Part shown: in pieces, positions 16,967 through 24,242 of the stretch
How the letters are laid out: the number at the start of each line of letters is the position of its first letter
How positions within the stretch are numbered: the first letter of the stretch is position 1
Source: Myxococcus sp. RHSTA-1-4
Lineage (GTDB): Bacteria; Myxococcota; Myxococcia; Myxococcales; Myxococcaceae
Assembly: GCF_020037125.1 (NCBI RefSeq)
Contig: NZ_JAIQDG010000018.1
Span: 1 to 64,000, forward strand
Length of the DNA: 64,000 nucleotides
Direction: 5' to 3'
Made by a program: the position numbers and the translations under genes
The notes under the pieces: generated by a model
Databases searched by the model: none
What the model was told of the DNA's origin: nothing
What the model saw: the letters and a program-made list of their open reading frames with translations, nothing else

Positions 16967-18217
16967 ATGGCACCGAGCTTCTGGACCCACGCGTCCCTCG
17001 ACGCGCTGCGGATGCATGGAGATCCGCTCGCGGACTCCGTCATCGAGCGGCTGTTCACCGAAGGCAGGGTGGACGCCGTCAACTTCCTGATGCGCGCGCT
17101 CGTCAGCAACGACGACCTGCCCTCCTCCCAGCTCCCGCCCTACGTGCTCGACTACCTGGCCCGCACGTCGGCGGACCTGCCCGCCATCGACGCCGAGCAC
17201 CTCCGGCGGGCGCAGGCCCTCTTCGGCCTCTTCGGGCCGGAAATCATGGCGGTGCTCGGCTTCTACTCGCTGCCCGCCTCATACGCGGCGCGCAAGGGCG
17301 TCCAGGTGCTCGACCGCACCGGCTACCTGCGCAAGGCCCCCGTGCGCCGCCTCTTCGAGACGGCGCAGTTCGTGGTGGATGTGATGAGCGCGGGAGGCCT
17401 CGAAGCCGGTGGCCGCGGCCTGCGCACCGCTCAGAAGGTGCGGCTGATGCACGCGGCCGTGCGCCACCTCATCCTCCAGGACACCGCCCGGCCGTGGGAC
17501 GCGGCGGAGCTGGGCATGCCCATCAATCAGGAGGACATGGCCGGCACGCTGATGACCTTCTCGTACGTGGTCCTCGAAGGGCTCAAGGCGCTCGACATCG
17601 CCCTCTCCTCCCGGCAGCAGGAGGCGTGGCTGCATGCCTGGGGCGCCGTGGGACACGTGCTCGGGTTGGAGCCGCGGCTCATCCCCTCCAACATGGAGGA
17701 GGCGCGCGAGCTGACCTTCCTCATCCGCGAGCGGCAGATTGCCCCCAGCTCCGAGGGCGTGGTGATGACGCACTCGCTGATGGAGGGCCTGAAGGAGCTG
17801 GTGCCCGGCCCGCTGCACGGACTGCCCGCCAGCCTCATCCACTTCTTCCTGGACCAGGACCAATGGCGGGGCCTCAACGTGGCGGACATGCTCCAGGTGC
17901 CCCGGCCGGACTGGACGGCCGTCATCCCCGAGGGGCTCCGGTACGTCGGCGGCTTCGTGGGGTGGATGGGGGACCGCACGCCGGTGGCGGCCCGGCTGCT
18001 GCGCTTCGTCAGCCGGGACTTCGTGGCGGCCATGGTGCGCGCCGGCAACGGGGGCCCGCGCGCCACCTTCAGCCTGCCGGAGGAGCTCCAGTCGAAGTGG
18101 CTGCTGGCACCCGAGCGGCGCGCCGCGCTCCCCGAGGCCCTGCGCGGCTTCGGCGAGGTCCTGGCCGCCGCCCGCGACGCGCTGACGCCTCGAGTCCTGT
18201 CCCGGAAGGTGGCCTGA
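16967..18217 (+). CDS. MpaB/latex-clearing-protein-like haem oxygenase (DUF2236)
   Basis: 416-residue, all-helical, no signal peptide. Seen: the DUF2236 pattern with an Arg/Thr helix RRLFETAQFVVDVM, the haem-binding-type helix VRLMHAAVRHLI with candidate His ligand, NQEDMAGTLMTFSYVV, and a WLHAWGAVGHVLGL helix. The family covers fungal MpaB (membrane-bound oxidative cleavage of a farnesyl chain) and rubber oxygenase Lcp, which cleave isoprenoid C=C bonds using O2 and haem b. The following gene, 1 bp away, looks like a transmembrane terpene cyclase, so an isoprenoid substrate is a reasonable inference. Start ATG 16967 lacks a clear ribosome-binding site. Confidence 0.75.
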   Translation: MAPSFWTHASLDALRMHGDPLADSVIERLFTEGRVDAVNFLMRALVSNDDLPSSQLPPYVLDYLARTSADLPAIDAEHLRRAQALFGLFGPEIMAVLGFYSLPASYAARKGVQVLDRTGYLRKAPVRRLFETAQFVVDVMSAGGLEAGGRGLRTAQKVRLMHAAVRHLILQDTARPWDAAELGMPINQEDMAGTLMTFSYVVLEGLKALDIALSSRQQEAWLHAWGAVGHVLGLEPRLIPSNMEEARELTFLIRERQIAPSSEGVVMTHSLMEGLKELVPGPLHGLPASLIHFFLDQDQWRGLNVADMLQVPRPDWTAVIPEGLRYVGGFVGWMGDRTPVAARLLRFVSRDFVAAMVRAGNGGPRATFSLPEELQSKWLLAPERRAALPEALRGFGEVLAAARDALTPRVLSRKVA

Positions 18218-18218
18218 G

Positions 18219-18962
18219 ATGCTCCGCTCCCTGTTGCCCGAGAACTACGTCGTCGGCGGGCCGTATGACCCGCTGGCCTGGTTCAACATCGTCGGCGAGG
18301 TGGGCTGCGTCTTCTGGGTGCTGGCCTATGCCTTCATCATCCGCCAGTGCTTCAAGGACAAGTCGTACGGCCTGCCCCTGGTGGCCATCTGCATGAACCT
18401 GGCGTGGGAGTTCCTCGCCTCGTGGATCATCCCCAACCCGGTGCCGCTCTGGCACCTGTTCGACCGGGTCTGGTTCTTCGTGGACCTGGTCATCGTCTAC
18501 CAGTTGCTGCGCTACGGGCGCTCGCTGCAGACGATTCCGGAGGTGCGGCAGCACTTCCATTGGGTGGTGGCGGGCACCACGGTGCTGGCGGGCATCGGGC
18601 TCTACACCTTCTACCTCCAGTACCACGACCTGCTCGGGCTGGTGGGCGCGTTCATGATCAACCTGGTGATGAGCGTGAGCTTCGTCTTCTTCTACTTCTC
18701 GCGCCGCCACCAGGCAGGCGTGGGCCTGTCCGTGCCCGCCGCGTTGTGCAAGATGCTGGGCACCCTGGGCACCTCCATCGAGTGCCACTACGTCATCGGC
18801 ATGACGCAGCCCTGGCTGGGCGGCCTGTCCTTCCTCCACTTCCTCTGCGTCTCCATCTTCCTGTTCGACGCGCTCTACCTGTACCTCGTGGCGAAGGCGG
18901 CGCTGGCTCGCGCGCCCGCGGCGCGGGGGGAGCGGCCCGCCGGAGCCCTGGCCGTGGCGTAG
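18219..18962 (+). CDS. Pyr4/PaxB-type transmembrane terpene cyclase
   Basis: 247 residues with seven predicted hydrophobic helices. Seen: the family-diagnostic NLAWEF motif with acidic residue E64 and a C-terminal FDALYLYLV motif with D217. In fungal Pyr4, residues E63 and D218 occupy the same places and are needed for protonation-initiated cyclisation of epoxide- or olefin-bearing prenyl chains. Bacterial homologues are known in meroterpenoid clusters, and helix count and length agree. The gene begins 1 bp after the MpaB-like stop, so the two act in one transcript. No prenyltransferase or polyprenyl synthase lies in the neighbourhood; the substrate is unknown. Confidence 0.72.
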   Translation: MLRSLLPENYVVGGPYDPLAWFNIVGEVGCVFWVLAYAFIIRQCFKDKSYGLPLVAICMNLAWEFLASWIIPNPVPLWHLFDRVWFFVDLVIVYQLLRYGRSLQTIPEVRQHFHWVVAGTTVLAGIGLYTFYLQYHDLLGLVGAFMINLVMSVSFVFFYFSRRHQAGVGLSVPAALCKMLGTLGTSIECHYVIGMTQPWLGGLSFLHFLCVSIFLFDALYLYLVAKAALARAPAARGERPAGALAVA

Positions 18963-18972
18963 TAGCCTCCTG

Positions 18973-20601
18973 TCAGTCCGGGTGCGGAGCGCCGCTTCCC
19001 GGGTGCCCCCCCGGCGCGTCCATCACGGCTCGCAGCGCCAGCTCCGCGGCCCGCAGCCGCGCGTCGCGCGGGTCCACGCGCCGTGCCTCCTCCAGGCGCT
19101 CCAGCGCGCGCGCCACGTCGCCCCGCGCCAGCTCGCAGCGCACGCCGGCCTCCAGCGCCCCCGTGTCCGAGGGCCCGTACACCTGGGCCTCCGCCGCCGC
19201 GTGGCACCCCTCGTCCACCCGTCCCGCCTCGAGGAGCGCCCGCGCCAGCTCCACGCGCGTCTCCACATGCGAGGGCGCCACCCGCACCGCGTCCGCCAGC
19301 GGCGCCACCGCTTCCTCCGGCACGCCCCAGCGCCTCAGCGTCACGCCCAGCGCGCGCAGCGGCCCCGGCGCGCCCGGCACCAGCAGCGCCCGAGCCCTCG
19401 CCTCGCGCAGCACCGCCGGCTCGCCGAAGCGCAACTCCGCCACCATCCGGTCCACCACCGCCTCGTAGGCCGGGTACGCCGCGGGCCAGGTGAAGAGCAG
19501 CCGGTACACCCATTCCCCTCGCGGCACGAAGAAGGCCACCAGGTGCGTGGCCCCACCCGGGCCTTCCAGCTCCGCCCGCATCCGCTGCGCGGCCCTTCCG
19601 CCCACCCGCACCGGCGTGGGCCCGGCCACCTTCAACGTCCGCCCCTCCGGCCCCGGCGCCCCGGGCACCAGCGACTCCTCCTGGAAGTGCCGCGCCTGCG
19701 CGGCGCCGTCCCCGGGCTCGCCCACCTCGATGACCTCCGCGGAGAAGGTGGCACGCCCCAGGCCCGGCAGCCCGTTGGAGAAGGAGCGCCTCCCCTGCCC
19801 GTCCTCCTCGCTCCGCCAGCCCTCCGGCAGCCCCACCGACACCCCGAAACCGTCGTCCCGCTCCACCCGCCAGCCGGAGCGCTCGCCCACCACCAGCGCC
19901 GCCACCACCGCCGCGGTCAGCACCACGGCCACCGGCCGCGCCGCCCCGGCTCGGCCCAGGGAGCGGGGCTCCAGGAAGGCGCCCACCAGCAGCCCGGTGA
20001 GCAGGCCTCCCAGGTGCCCGGCGTTGTCCACGCCCACCGACGTCCACCCCATCCACAGGAAGATGAGCACCGTGGGCAGCGCGCTCTCTCCGGAGAGCCA
20101 GCGCGCGCTCGGCAGCCGCGCGCGGTAACGCCGGCCCAGCACCAGCAGCGCCCCCACGCACCCGTAGACGAGCCCCGAGGCTCCCACGCTCACCGCCCCC
20201 GACCACCCGAGCGAGCCCGCCATGGTGGTCAGCCCCGCCGCCACCAGCAGCGCCGCGTACTCCCCGCGTCTGCACGTCCGCTCCAGCGCCGTGCCCGCCG
20301 CCACCAGCACCAGCAGGTTGAGCCCCAGGTGCAGCCAGTCCCGGTGCAGGAAGTTGGCGGTGACGAGCCGCCACGTCTGACCTGCCTCCACCACCAGCGG
20401 CCCCGCCTTGGCGCCCCAGCGCACCAACGCGTCCACGTCCGCCGGACCCGCCCACACCACCGCCCCGTGCACCGCCACCAGGGCCACCGCAAGGGCCAAA
20501 GTGACCCAGGGCCCCCCGCTCCCGGCCGATTGACCGATGGACAACAGGCTCGCCTGCCCCTCCTCTTGGGAAGAAAGCCCTGTCTTTTGAGGGGGATACA
20601 T
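18973..20601 (-). CDS. Rhomboid-family intramembrane serine protease with long C-terminal soluble domain
   Basis: 542 residues. Seen: six or so membrane helices in the first 240 residues, the HRDWLHLGLNLL helix (H86, H91, N95), catalytic Ser in SVGASGLVYG (S142) and catalytic His in DNAGHLGGL (H196). After about residue 245 comes a soluble beta-rich domain (GFGVSVGLPEGWR to FGEPAVL) and from about 405 an alpha-helical TPR-like tail with alternating Ala/Leu/Glu repeats. Rhomboids cut membrane proteins within the bilayer; the fused domains may select substrates. ATG 20601 starts 51 bp from the divergent FHA gene. Upstream open frame is an antisense shadow of that gene. Confidence 0.85.
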   Translation of the reverse strand: MYPPQKTGLSSQEEGQASLLSIGQSAGSGGPWVTLALAVALVAVHGAVVWAGPADVDALVRWGAKAGPLVVEAGQTWRLVTANFLHRDWLHLGLNLLVLVAAGTALERTCRRGEYAALLVAAGLTTMAGSLGWSGAVSVGASGLVYGCVGALLVLGRRYRARLPSARWLSGESALPTVLIFLWMGWTSVGVDNAGHLGGLLTGLLVGAFLEPRSLGRAGAARPVAVVLTAAVVAALVVGERSGWRVERDDGFGVSVGLPEGWRSEEDGQGRRSFSNGLPGLGRATFSAEVIEVGEPGDGAAQARHFQEESLVPGAPGPEGRTLKVAGPTPVRVGGRAAQRMRAELEGPGGATHLVAFFVPRGEWVYRLLFTWPAAYPAYEAVVDRMVAELRFGEPAVLREARARALLVPGAPGPLRALGVTLRRWGVPEEAVAPLADAVRVAPSHVETRVELARALLEAGRVDEGCHAAAEAQVYGPSDTGALEAGVRCELARGDVARALERLEEARRVDPRDARLRAAELALRAVMDAPGGHPGSGAPHPD

Positions 20602-20604
20602 GGC

Positions 20605-20634
20605 TTGTGCAGGTAAAGTCCGTTCTGCTATGAC
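20605..20634 (+). promoter_or_regulatory. Possible promoter of the FHA gene
   Basis: TTGTGC (20605-20610) and TATGAC (20629-20634) lie 18 bp apart, with TGC before the -10 element. They sit 18 bp before the GTG start. The left part TTGTGCAGG repeats one arm of the palindrome at 14516-14535. Weak consensus agreement, so tentative. Confidence 0.3.
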
Positions 20635-20652
20635 TGTACGCGGATCGGACCC

Positions 20653-22467
20653 GTGCTGAAGCTCATCATCGAAGACGACGAGGGGCGCAAGACCGTTGTT
20701 CCCTTCGTGCGTGACGAGATCACCATCGGCCGTCAGGAGGGAAACACCATCCGCCTGACGGAACGTAACGTGTCTCGCCGTCACGCACGATTGGTGCGAC
20801 TCAATGGCCACGTCGTGGTGGAAGACCTGGGTAGCTATAACGGCACCCGGATCAACGGCGAGCGAATCGCGGGTCAGTCGCCCCTGAAAGAGGGCGACCT
20901 GATCCAGATCGGCGACTACGACCTGGCCCTCCAGGCCGAGGGCGCCGCCAGCGTCGCCGGCCCCATCACCGCCAAGGTTCCCGCCCGCAGGCCGGAACTG
21001 GCGAAGACGGAGCCCGCGCTCGAGGCCATTTCCCCGCAGGCGCAGGAGCAGGAGGAGGAAGACACCTCCGACGAGCGCGCCTCCGAGGAGGACGGGGACG
21101 AGCACGACCAGACCCCGCCGCCCTCCGCCGACGTGCGCCGGCACTCCACCTCCATCATCCGCCTGGACCAGGTGGAGGCGGACCGCCCCCGCAAGGTGAT
21201 GGACGTGCCCGCCGAGGACGCCCCCCGGCTGGTGGTGCTGACGCCGGACGAGCTGAAGGGCCAGGAGTTCGCCTGCATCCGCACCGAGCTGCGGATCGGC
21301 CGCACCGACGACAACGACATCACGCTGGACCATCGCTCCCTGTCGCGCACGCACGCCAAGCTGGTGCGCGAGGACGGCGGCGAGTGGCGCGTCATCGACA
21401 TGCAGTCCGCCAACGGGCTGACCGTCAATGGCGAGAGCTACGCCCAGGCCACGCTCGGCAGCGGCGACATCATCGAGCTGGGGCACGTGAAGCTCCGCTT
21501 CCTCCACGCCGGTGACGCCGCGGACGACGTGCCCGCGAGCGAGGGCGGCTCACGCTCCAAGATGCCGCTGGTGGCGGGGCTCGTCGCCCTGCTGCTGGGC
21601 ATTGGCGGCGCCGCCTTCTTCGCCATGCGCTCGCAGCAGGGCACCCAGCCGGTGCAGCCGGTGGCCCAGCCCACGGAGCCCACGCCGGAGCCCACCCCGG
21701 AGCCGGTGCGTCCTCCCTCCAATGGCGAGCCGACCCAGGCGGCCAACCCGCCCGAGGGTCAGACGCCCGAGACGCCGCCCACGCCGGCCGGCCCCTCGCT
21801 CCAGGAGCGGATGACGCTGGCCCAGGAGGCCATCGAGGCCCGCGACTTCGACAAGGCCGAGGACTACCTGTCCAACGCCAAGGATGCCCAGGGCAAGCGC
21901 CCGAAGGCCGCGGAGGACCTGCTCGACCGGGCCCGCGCGGAGCGGATGGTGGAGAAGCAGCTCGCCGCCGCCCGCACGGCGCTCTCCGAGGGCAAGCTCG
22001 ACGACGCGGACGAGGCGCTGCGGGACAGCGCCGGCACCCAGGCCTTCGCCACCGAGCGCGCGGACCTGCTCGCCCGGCTCGCCGAGGCCCGGAAGAAGAC
22101 GGCCGCCGTGACGCCTCCCCCGCCCACCAACCCCACCATCCCCGCGGGCGCCACCGAGCCCGCCGCGGTGCCGACGGTGGACAAGCTCCTCGTCGACATC
22201 CGCGAGCTGCTCAAGGCGAAGCAGAGCGCGAAGTACCGCGAGGCGCTCAAGCTGGCGAAGGAGTGCGCCAGGGTGGCCCCGTCCAACCCCGACTGCCATC
22301 TGATGCTGGGCACGGTGGAGGCCCGCCTGGGCAACATCGACACGGGCGCGGACCACTACCGCCGCTACATCGAGCTGGCTCCACAGGACCATCCGTACCG
22401 CGCCGGCGTGCTGGAGCGCCTGCGCATGTACGACACGGGCAAGCAGCAGGAAAACCCGGGAGGCTGA
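20653..22467 (+). CDS. Double-FHA membrane protein with Pro-rich linker and TPR-like tail
   Basis: 604 residues, GTG start. Seen: FHA domain 1 (about 1-95) with IGRQEGN, SRRHARLV and SYNGTRING; an acidic linker; FHA domain 2 (about 200-295) with IGRTDDND, LSRTHAKLV and SANGLTVNGE; one membrane helix (about 304-326); a Pro/Thr/Glu-rich linker (330-375); and helical repeats to the end. FHA domains bind phosphothreonine, so it should read out Ser/Thr kinase signalling, with both FHA modules cytoplasmic and the TPR-like part outside if the single helix is right. It precedes the receiver-HTH gene by 86 bp on the same strand. Partner kinase unknown. Confidence 0.85.
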   Translation: MLKLIIEDDEGRKTVVPFVRDEITIGRQEGNTIRLTERNVSRRHARLVRLNGHVVVEDLGSYNGTRINGERIAGQSPLKEGDLIQIGDYDLALQAEGAASVAGPITAKVPARRPELAKTEPALEAISPQAQEQEEEDTSDERASEEDGDEHDQTPPPSADVRRHSTSIIRLDQVEADRPRKVMDVPAEDAPRLVVLTPDELKGQEFACIRTELRIGRTDDNDITLDHRSLSRTHAKLVREDGGEWRVIDMQSANGLTVNGESYAQATLGSGDIIELGHVKLRFLHAGDAADDVPASEGGSRSKMPLVAGLVALLLGIGGAAFFAMRSQQGTQPVQPVAQPTEPTPEPTPEPVRPPSNGEPTQAANPPEGQTPETPPTPAGPSLQERMTLAQEAIEARDFDKAEDYLSNAKDAQGKRPKAAEDLLDRARAERMVEKQLAAARTALSEGKLDDADEALRDSAGTQAFATERADLLARLAEARKKTAAVTPPPPTNPTIPAGATEPAAVPTVDKLLVDIRELLKAKQSAKYREALKLAKECARVAPSNPDCHLMLGTVEARLGNIDTGADHYRRYIELAPQDHPYRAGVLERLRMYDTGKQQENPGG

Positions 22468-22479
22468 CCCTCCATTGTC

Positions 22480-22523
22480 GGTTGTGGATGCCCGGCATTC
22501 CCGAGTTCCACATCCACCCAACC
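22480..22523 (+). promoter_or_regulatory. Imperfect hairpin between FHA gene and receiver-HTH gene
   Basis: GGTTG-TGGATG (22480-22490) can pair with CATCCA-CC-CAACC (22511-22523), leaving a 2-nt bulge and a 20-nt loop. It lies just after the FHA stop and 30 bp before the next GTG. It may attenuate or process the shared transcript; no T-tract follows. Confidence 0.3.
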
Positions 22524-22553
22524 AACGCTGTTCACCTGCAGCGAGGAGACGCT

Positions 22554-23147
22554 GTGCAGATTCGCATCCTGGTGGTTGATGACGAGCAGGACAACTGCGA
22601 CTACCTCAAGCTGGTGCTGACCCGTGAGGGTTACGAGGTCGTGACCACGACGGACCCCACGCAGACGGTGGAGATCCTCCGTGGCTCGGACTTCCATCTG
22701 GTCATCCTGGACATGATGATGCCGCAGATGTCCGGCACCGAGGTACTCGAGCAGATTCGCAAGTACGACACCGACGTCGCCGTCATCGTCGCCACCGCGT
22801 ACCCCACGGTGGACACGGCCGTGGCGTCGCTCAAGGCCCAGGCTTCCGACTACGTGAAGAAGCCCATGGAGCCGGAGCAATTCATCACCGCGGTCCGCAA
22901 CGCCCTCCAGAAGAAGGGCCTGTCGCAGGACCCGGAGGCGGACCTGCACCGCGCCATCGGCCGCACCATCCGCGACGCGCGCAAGACGCAGGAGCTCACG
23001 CTCAAGCAGCTCGCGCGGCGCACCGGCCTGTCCGTGTCGCTGCTGTCGCAGATTGAGCGCGCGGAGTCCTCCGCCTCCATCTCCTCGCTGTACAAGATTG
23101 CCTCGGCGCTCCAGCTGCGCATGGGCGAGCTGTTCGGCGACACCTGA
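22554..23147 (+). CDS. Response regulator with C-terminal XRE-type helix-turn-helix
   Basis: 197 residues, GTG start with GAGGAG 5 nt upstream. Seen: receiver domain (1-120) with acidic pair D9/D10, phospho-acceptor D53 in VILDMMMPQMSG, and the YVKKPMEPEQF loop with the conserved Lys. A short linker leads to a Cro/CI-type HTH (about 135-195: ELTLKQLARRTGLSVSLLSQIERAE, written here in parts: LKQLARRTGLS, LLSQIERAE). An XRE output domain on a receiver is much less common than winged-helix or Fis types. No histidine kinase is adjacent. It follows the FHA gene and could be co-transcribed. It probably acts as a DNA-binding transcription regulator. Confidence 0.85.
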   Translation: MQIRILVVDDEQDNCDYLKLVLTREGYEVVTTTDPTQTVEILRGSDFHLVILDMMMPQMSGTEVLEQIRKYDTDVAVIVATAYPTVDTAVASLKAQASDYVKKPMEPEQFITAVRNALQKKGLSQDPEADLHRAIGRTIRDARKTQELTLKQLARRTGLSVSLLSQIERAESSASISSLYKIASALQLRMGELFGDT

Positions 23148-23169
23148 GGCGGCACGCGGTACCGCCCCC

Positions 23170-23197
23170 CACCGGCCGCCGTGACTAACGGCCGGTG
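23170..23197. terminator. Hairpin between convergent genes, overlapping the hydratase stop
   Basis: Perfect 9-bp arms CACCGGCCG (23170-23178) and CGGCCGGTG (23189-23197) around a 10-nt loop that contains the hydratase TAG. Located between the regulator end (23147) and the hydratase coding end (23185), so it could stop transcription from both sides. No T-tract. Confidence 0.45.
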
Positions 23198-23973
23198 AAG
23201 CGGGGCGGGCGCTTCTCCAGGAAGGACGCCCGCCCCTCCTTCGCGTCCTCGCTGCCGAAGGCCGCCGCGCGCAGCTCGCGCAGCCGCGCCCGGTCCGCCT
23301 CTCCCAACGAGGCCCTGGCGAGCAGGCCGAAGGACTCCTTCATCCCCGACACCGCCAGCGGCGCATGCCCCGCCAGCGTGGCGCACAGCGCGAGCGCGCG
23401 GGCCTCGGCCGCGTCCGCCTCCAGACACTCGTCCAGCAGGCCCCAGTCGAGCGCCTCCCTCGCGTCCAGCTTCCGGGCGGCCAGGAAGAGCTGCTTGGCG
23501 CGGGCGAAGCCCACCAGCCGCGCCGCCCGGGCCAGTCCCTCCGGCGAGTAGACGATGCCCAGCCGCGCCGGGGGCATGAGGAAGACGGTGCCCGGCGTGC
23601 CCACGCGGAAGTCGCACGAGGCCGCCAGGTCGAAGCCCGCGCCCACCGCCGCGCCCTCCACCAGCGCCACGCTGGGCGCCGGGTGCCGCTCCAGCTTCAG
23701 GAGGCACGCCACCAGCGGGTCATCCGGCAGCCGCCCGTCCGCGCCAGGCGGCCCCAGGTGCGTCAAGTCATAGCCGGAGCAGAAGGTGCCGCCCGCGCCG
23801 CGCACCAGCAGCGCGCGGACATGCGGGGCGGGCGCCAGCGCCGCATCCAGCCGGGCCAGCAGCGCGTCGTTGAGCGCGTTGCGCCGGGCCGGGTTGGACA
23901 CCGTGAGCACGCGGATGCCACCCTCCCGGTCCTCCACCTCCAGCGACGGCTCCGCTCCCAACGAAGGCTCCAC
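23185..23973 (-). CDS. Enoyl-CoA hydratase/isomerase family protein
   Basis: 262 residues of the crotonase fold. Seen: NPARRNALNDALLARLD near the start, the CoA-binding oxyanion region GAGGTFCSGYDLTHLG, and the second oxyanion segment in GAAVGAGFDLAASCDFRV. The usual catalytic Glu of hydratases is not obvious at the second position (region LMPPARLGIVYSPEG), so it may be an isomerase or lyase instead. GTG 23973 begins 2 bp after the biotin-carrier stop; the longer upstream frame is a shadow of that gene. In an operon with the biotin carrier and biotin carboxylase, suggesting branched-chain acid or fatty acid metabolism such as a leucine-degradation type route. Confidence 0.82.
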   Translation of the reverse strand: MEPSLGAEPSLEVEDREGGIRVLTVSNPARRNALNDALLARLDAALAPAPHVRALLVRGAGGTFCSGYDLTHLGPPGADGRLPDDPLVACLLKLERHPAPSVALVEGAAVGAGFDLAASCDFRVGTPGTVFLMPPARLGIVYSPEGLARAARLVGFARAKQLFLAARKLDAREALDWGLLDECLEADAAEARALALCATLAGHAPLAVSGMKESFGLLARASLGEADRARLRELRAAAFGSEDAKEGRASFLEKRPPRFTGR

Positions 23974-23975
23974 CG

Positions 23976-24188
23976 CTAGCCGAGCACCACGAGGACGTCG
24001 CCCTCGTTGACGGGCTGGGACTCCTTGCAGCGAATCTCCTTCACCGTGCCGCCCTCCTCCGCCTCCACCGGCATCTCCATCTTCATGGACTCGAGGATGA
24101 CGAGCGTGTCGCCCGCGTTGACCTGCTGGCCAACCTTCACCTCGATCTTCCACACCGTACCGGTGATGTGCGCCGCGACGTCCGCCAT
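23976..24188 (-). CDS. Small biotin carboxyl carrier protein
   Basis: 70-residue biotinyl/lipoyl-attachment domain with little else. Seen: biotinylation motif ESMKMEMPV with acceptor K36, preceded by the VNAGDTLVILE turn and followed by VNEGDVLVVLG at the C-terminus, the mirror half of the barrel. It carries CO2 from biotin carboxylase to a carboxyltransferase. The minimal size resembles carrier subunits of acyl-CoA carboxylases and decarboxylases rather than classic AccB (about 150). It lies 54 bp after the biotin carboxylase gene and 2 bp before the hydratase gene. Confidence 0.9.
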   Translation of the reverse strand: MADVAAHITGTVWKIEVKVGQQVNAGDTLVILESMKMEMPVEAEEGGTVKEIRCKESQPVNEGDVLVVLG

Positions 24189-24242
24189 AAAAACCGTGCC
24201 TCCTCAGGGGGTGGATGGGGCTGGAGCGGGCCCCGGCTGCTG

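Noticed and set aside
20602..21507. N-terminal extension of the rhomboid frame
   Set aside because: Open frame lies antisense to the FHA gene; protein similarity starts only at ATG 20601.
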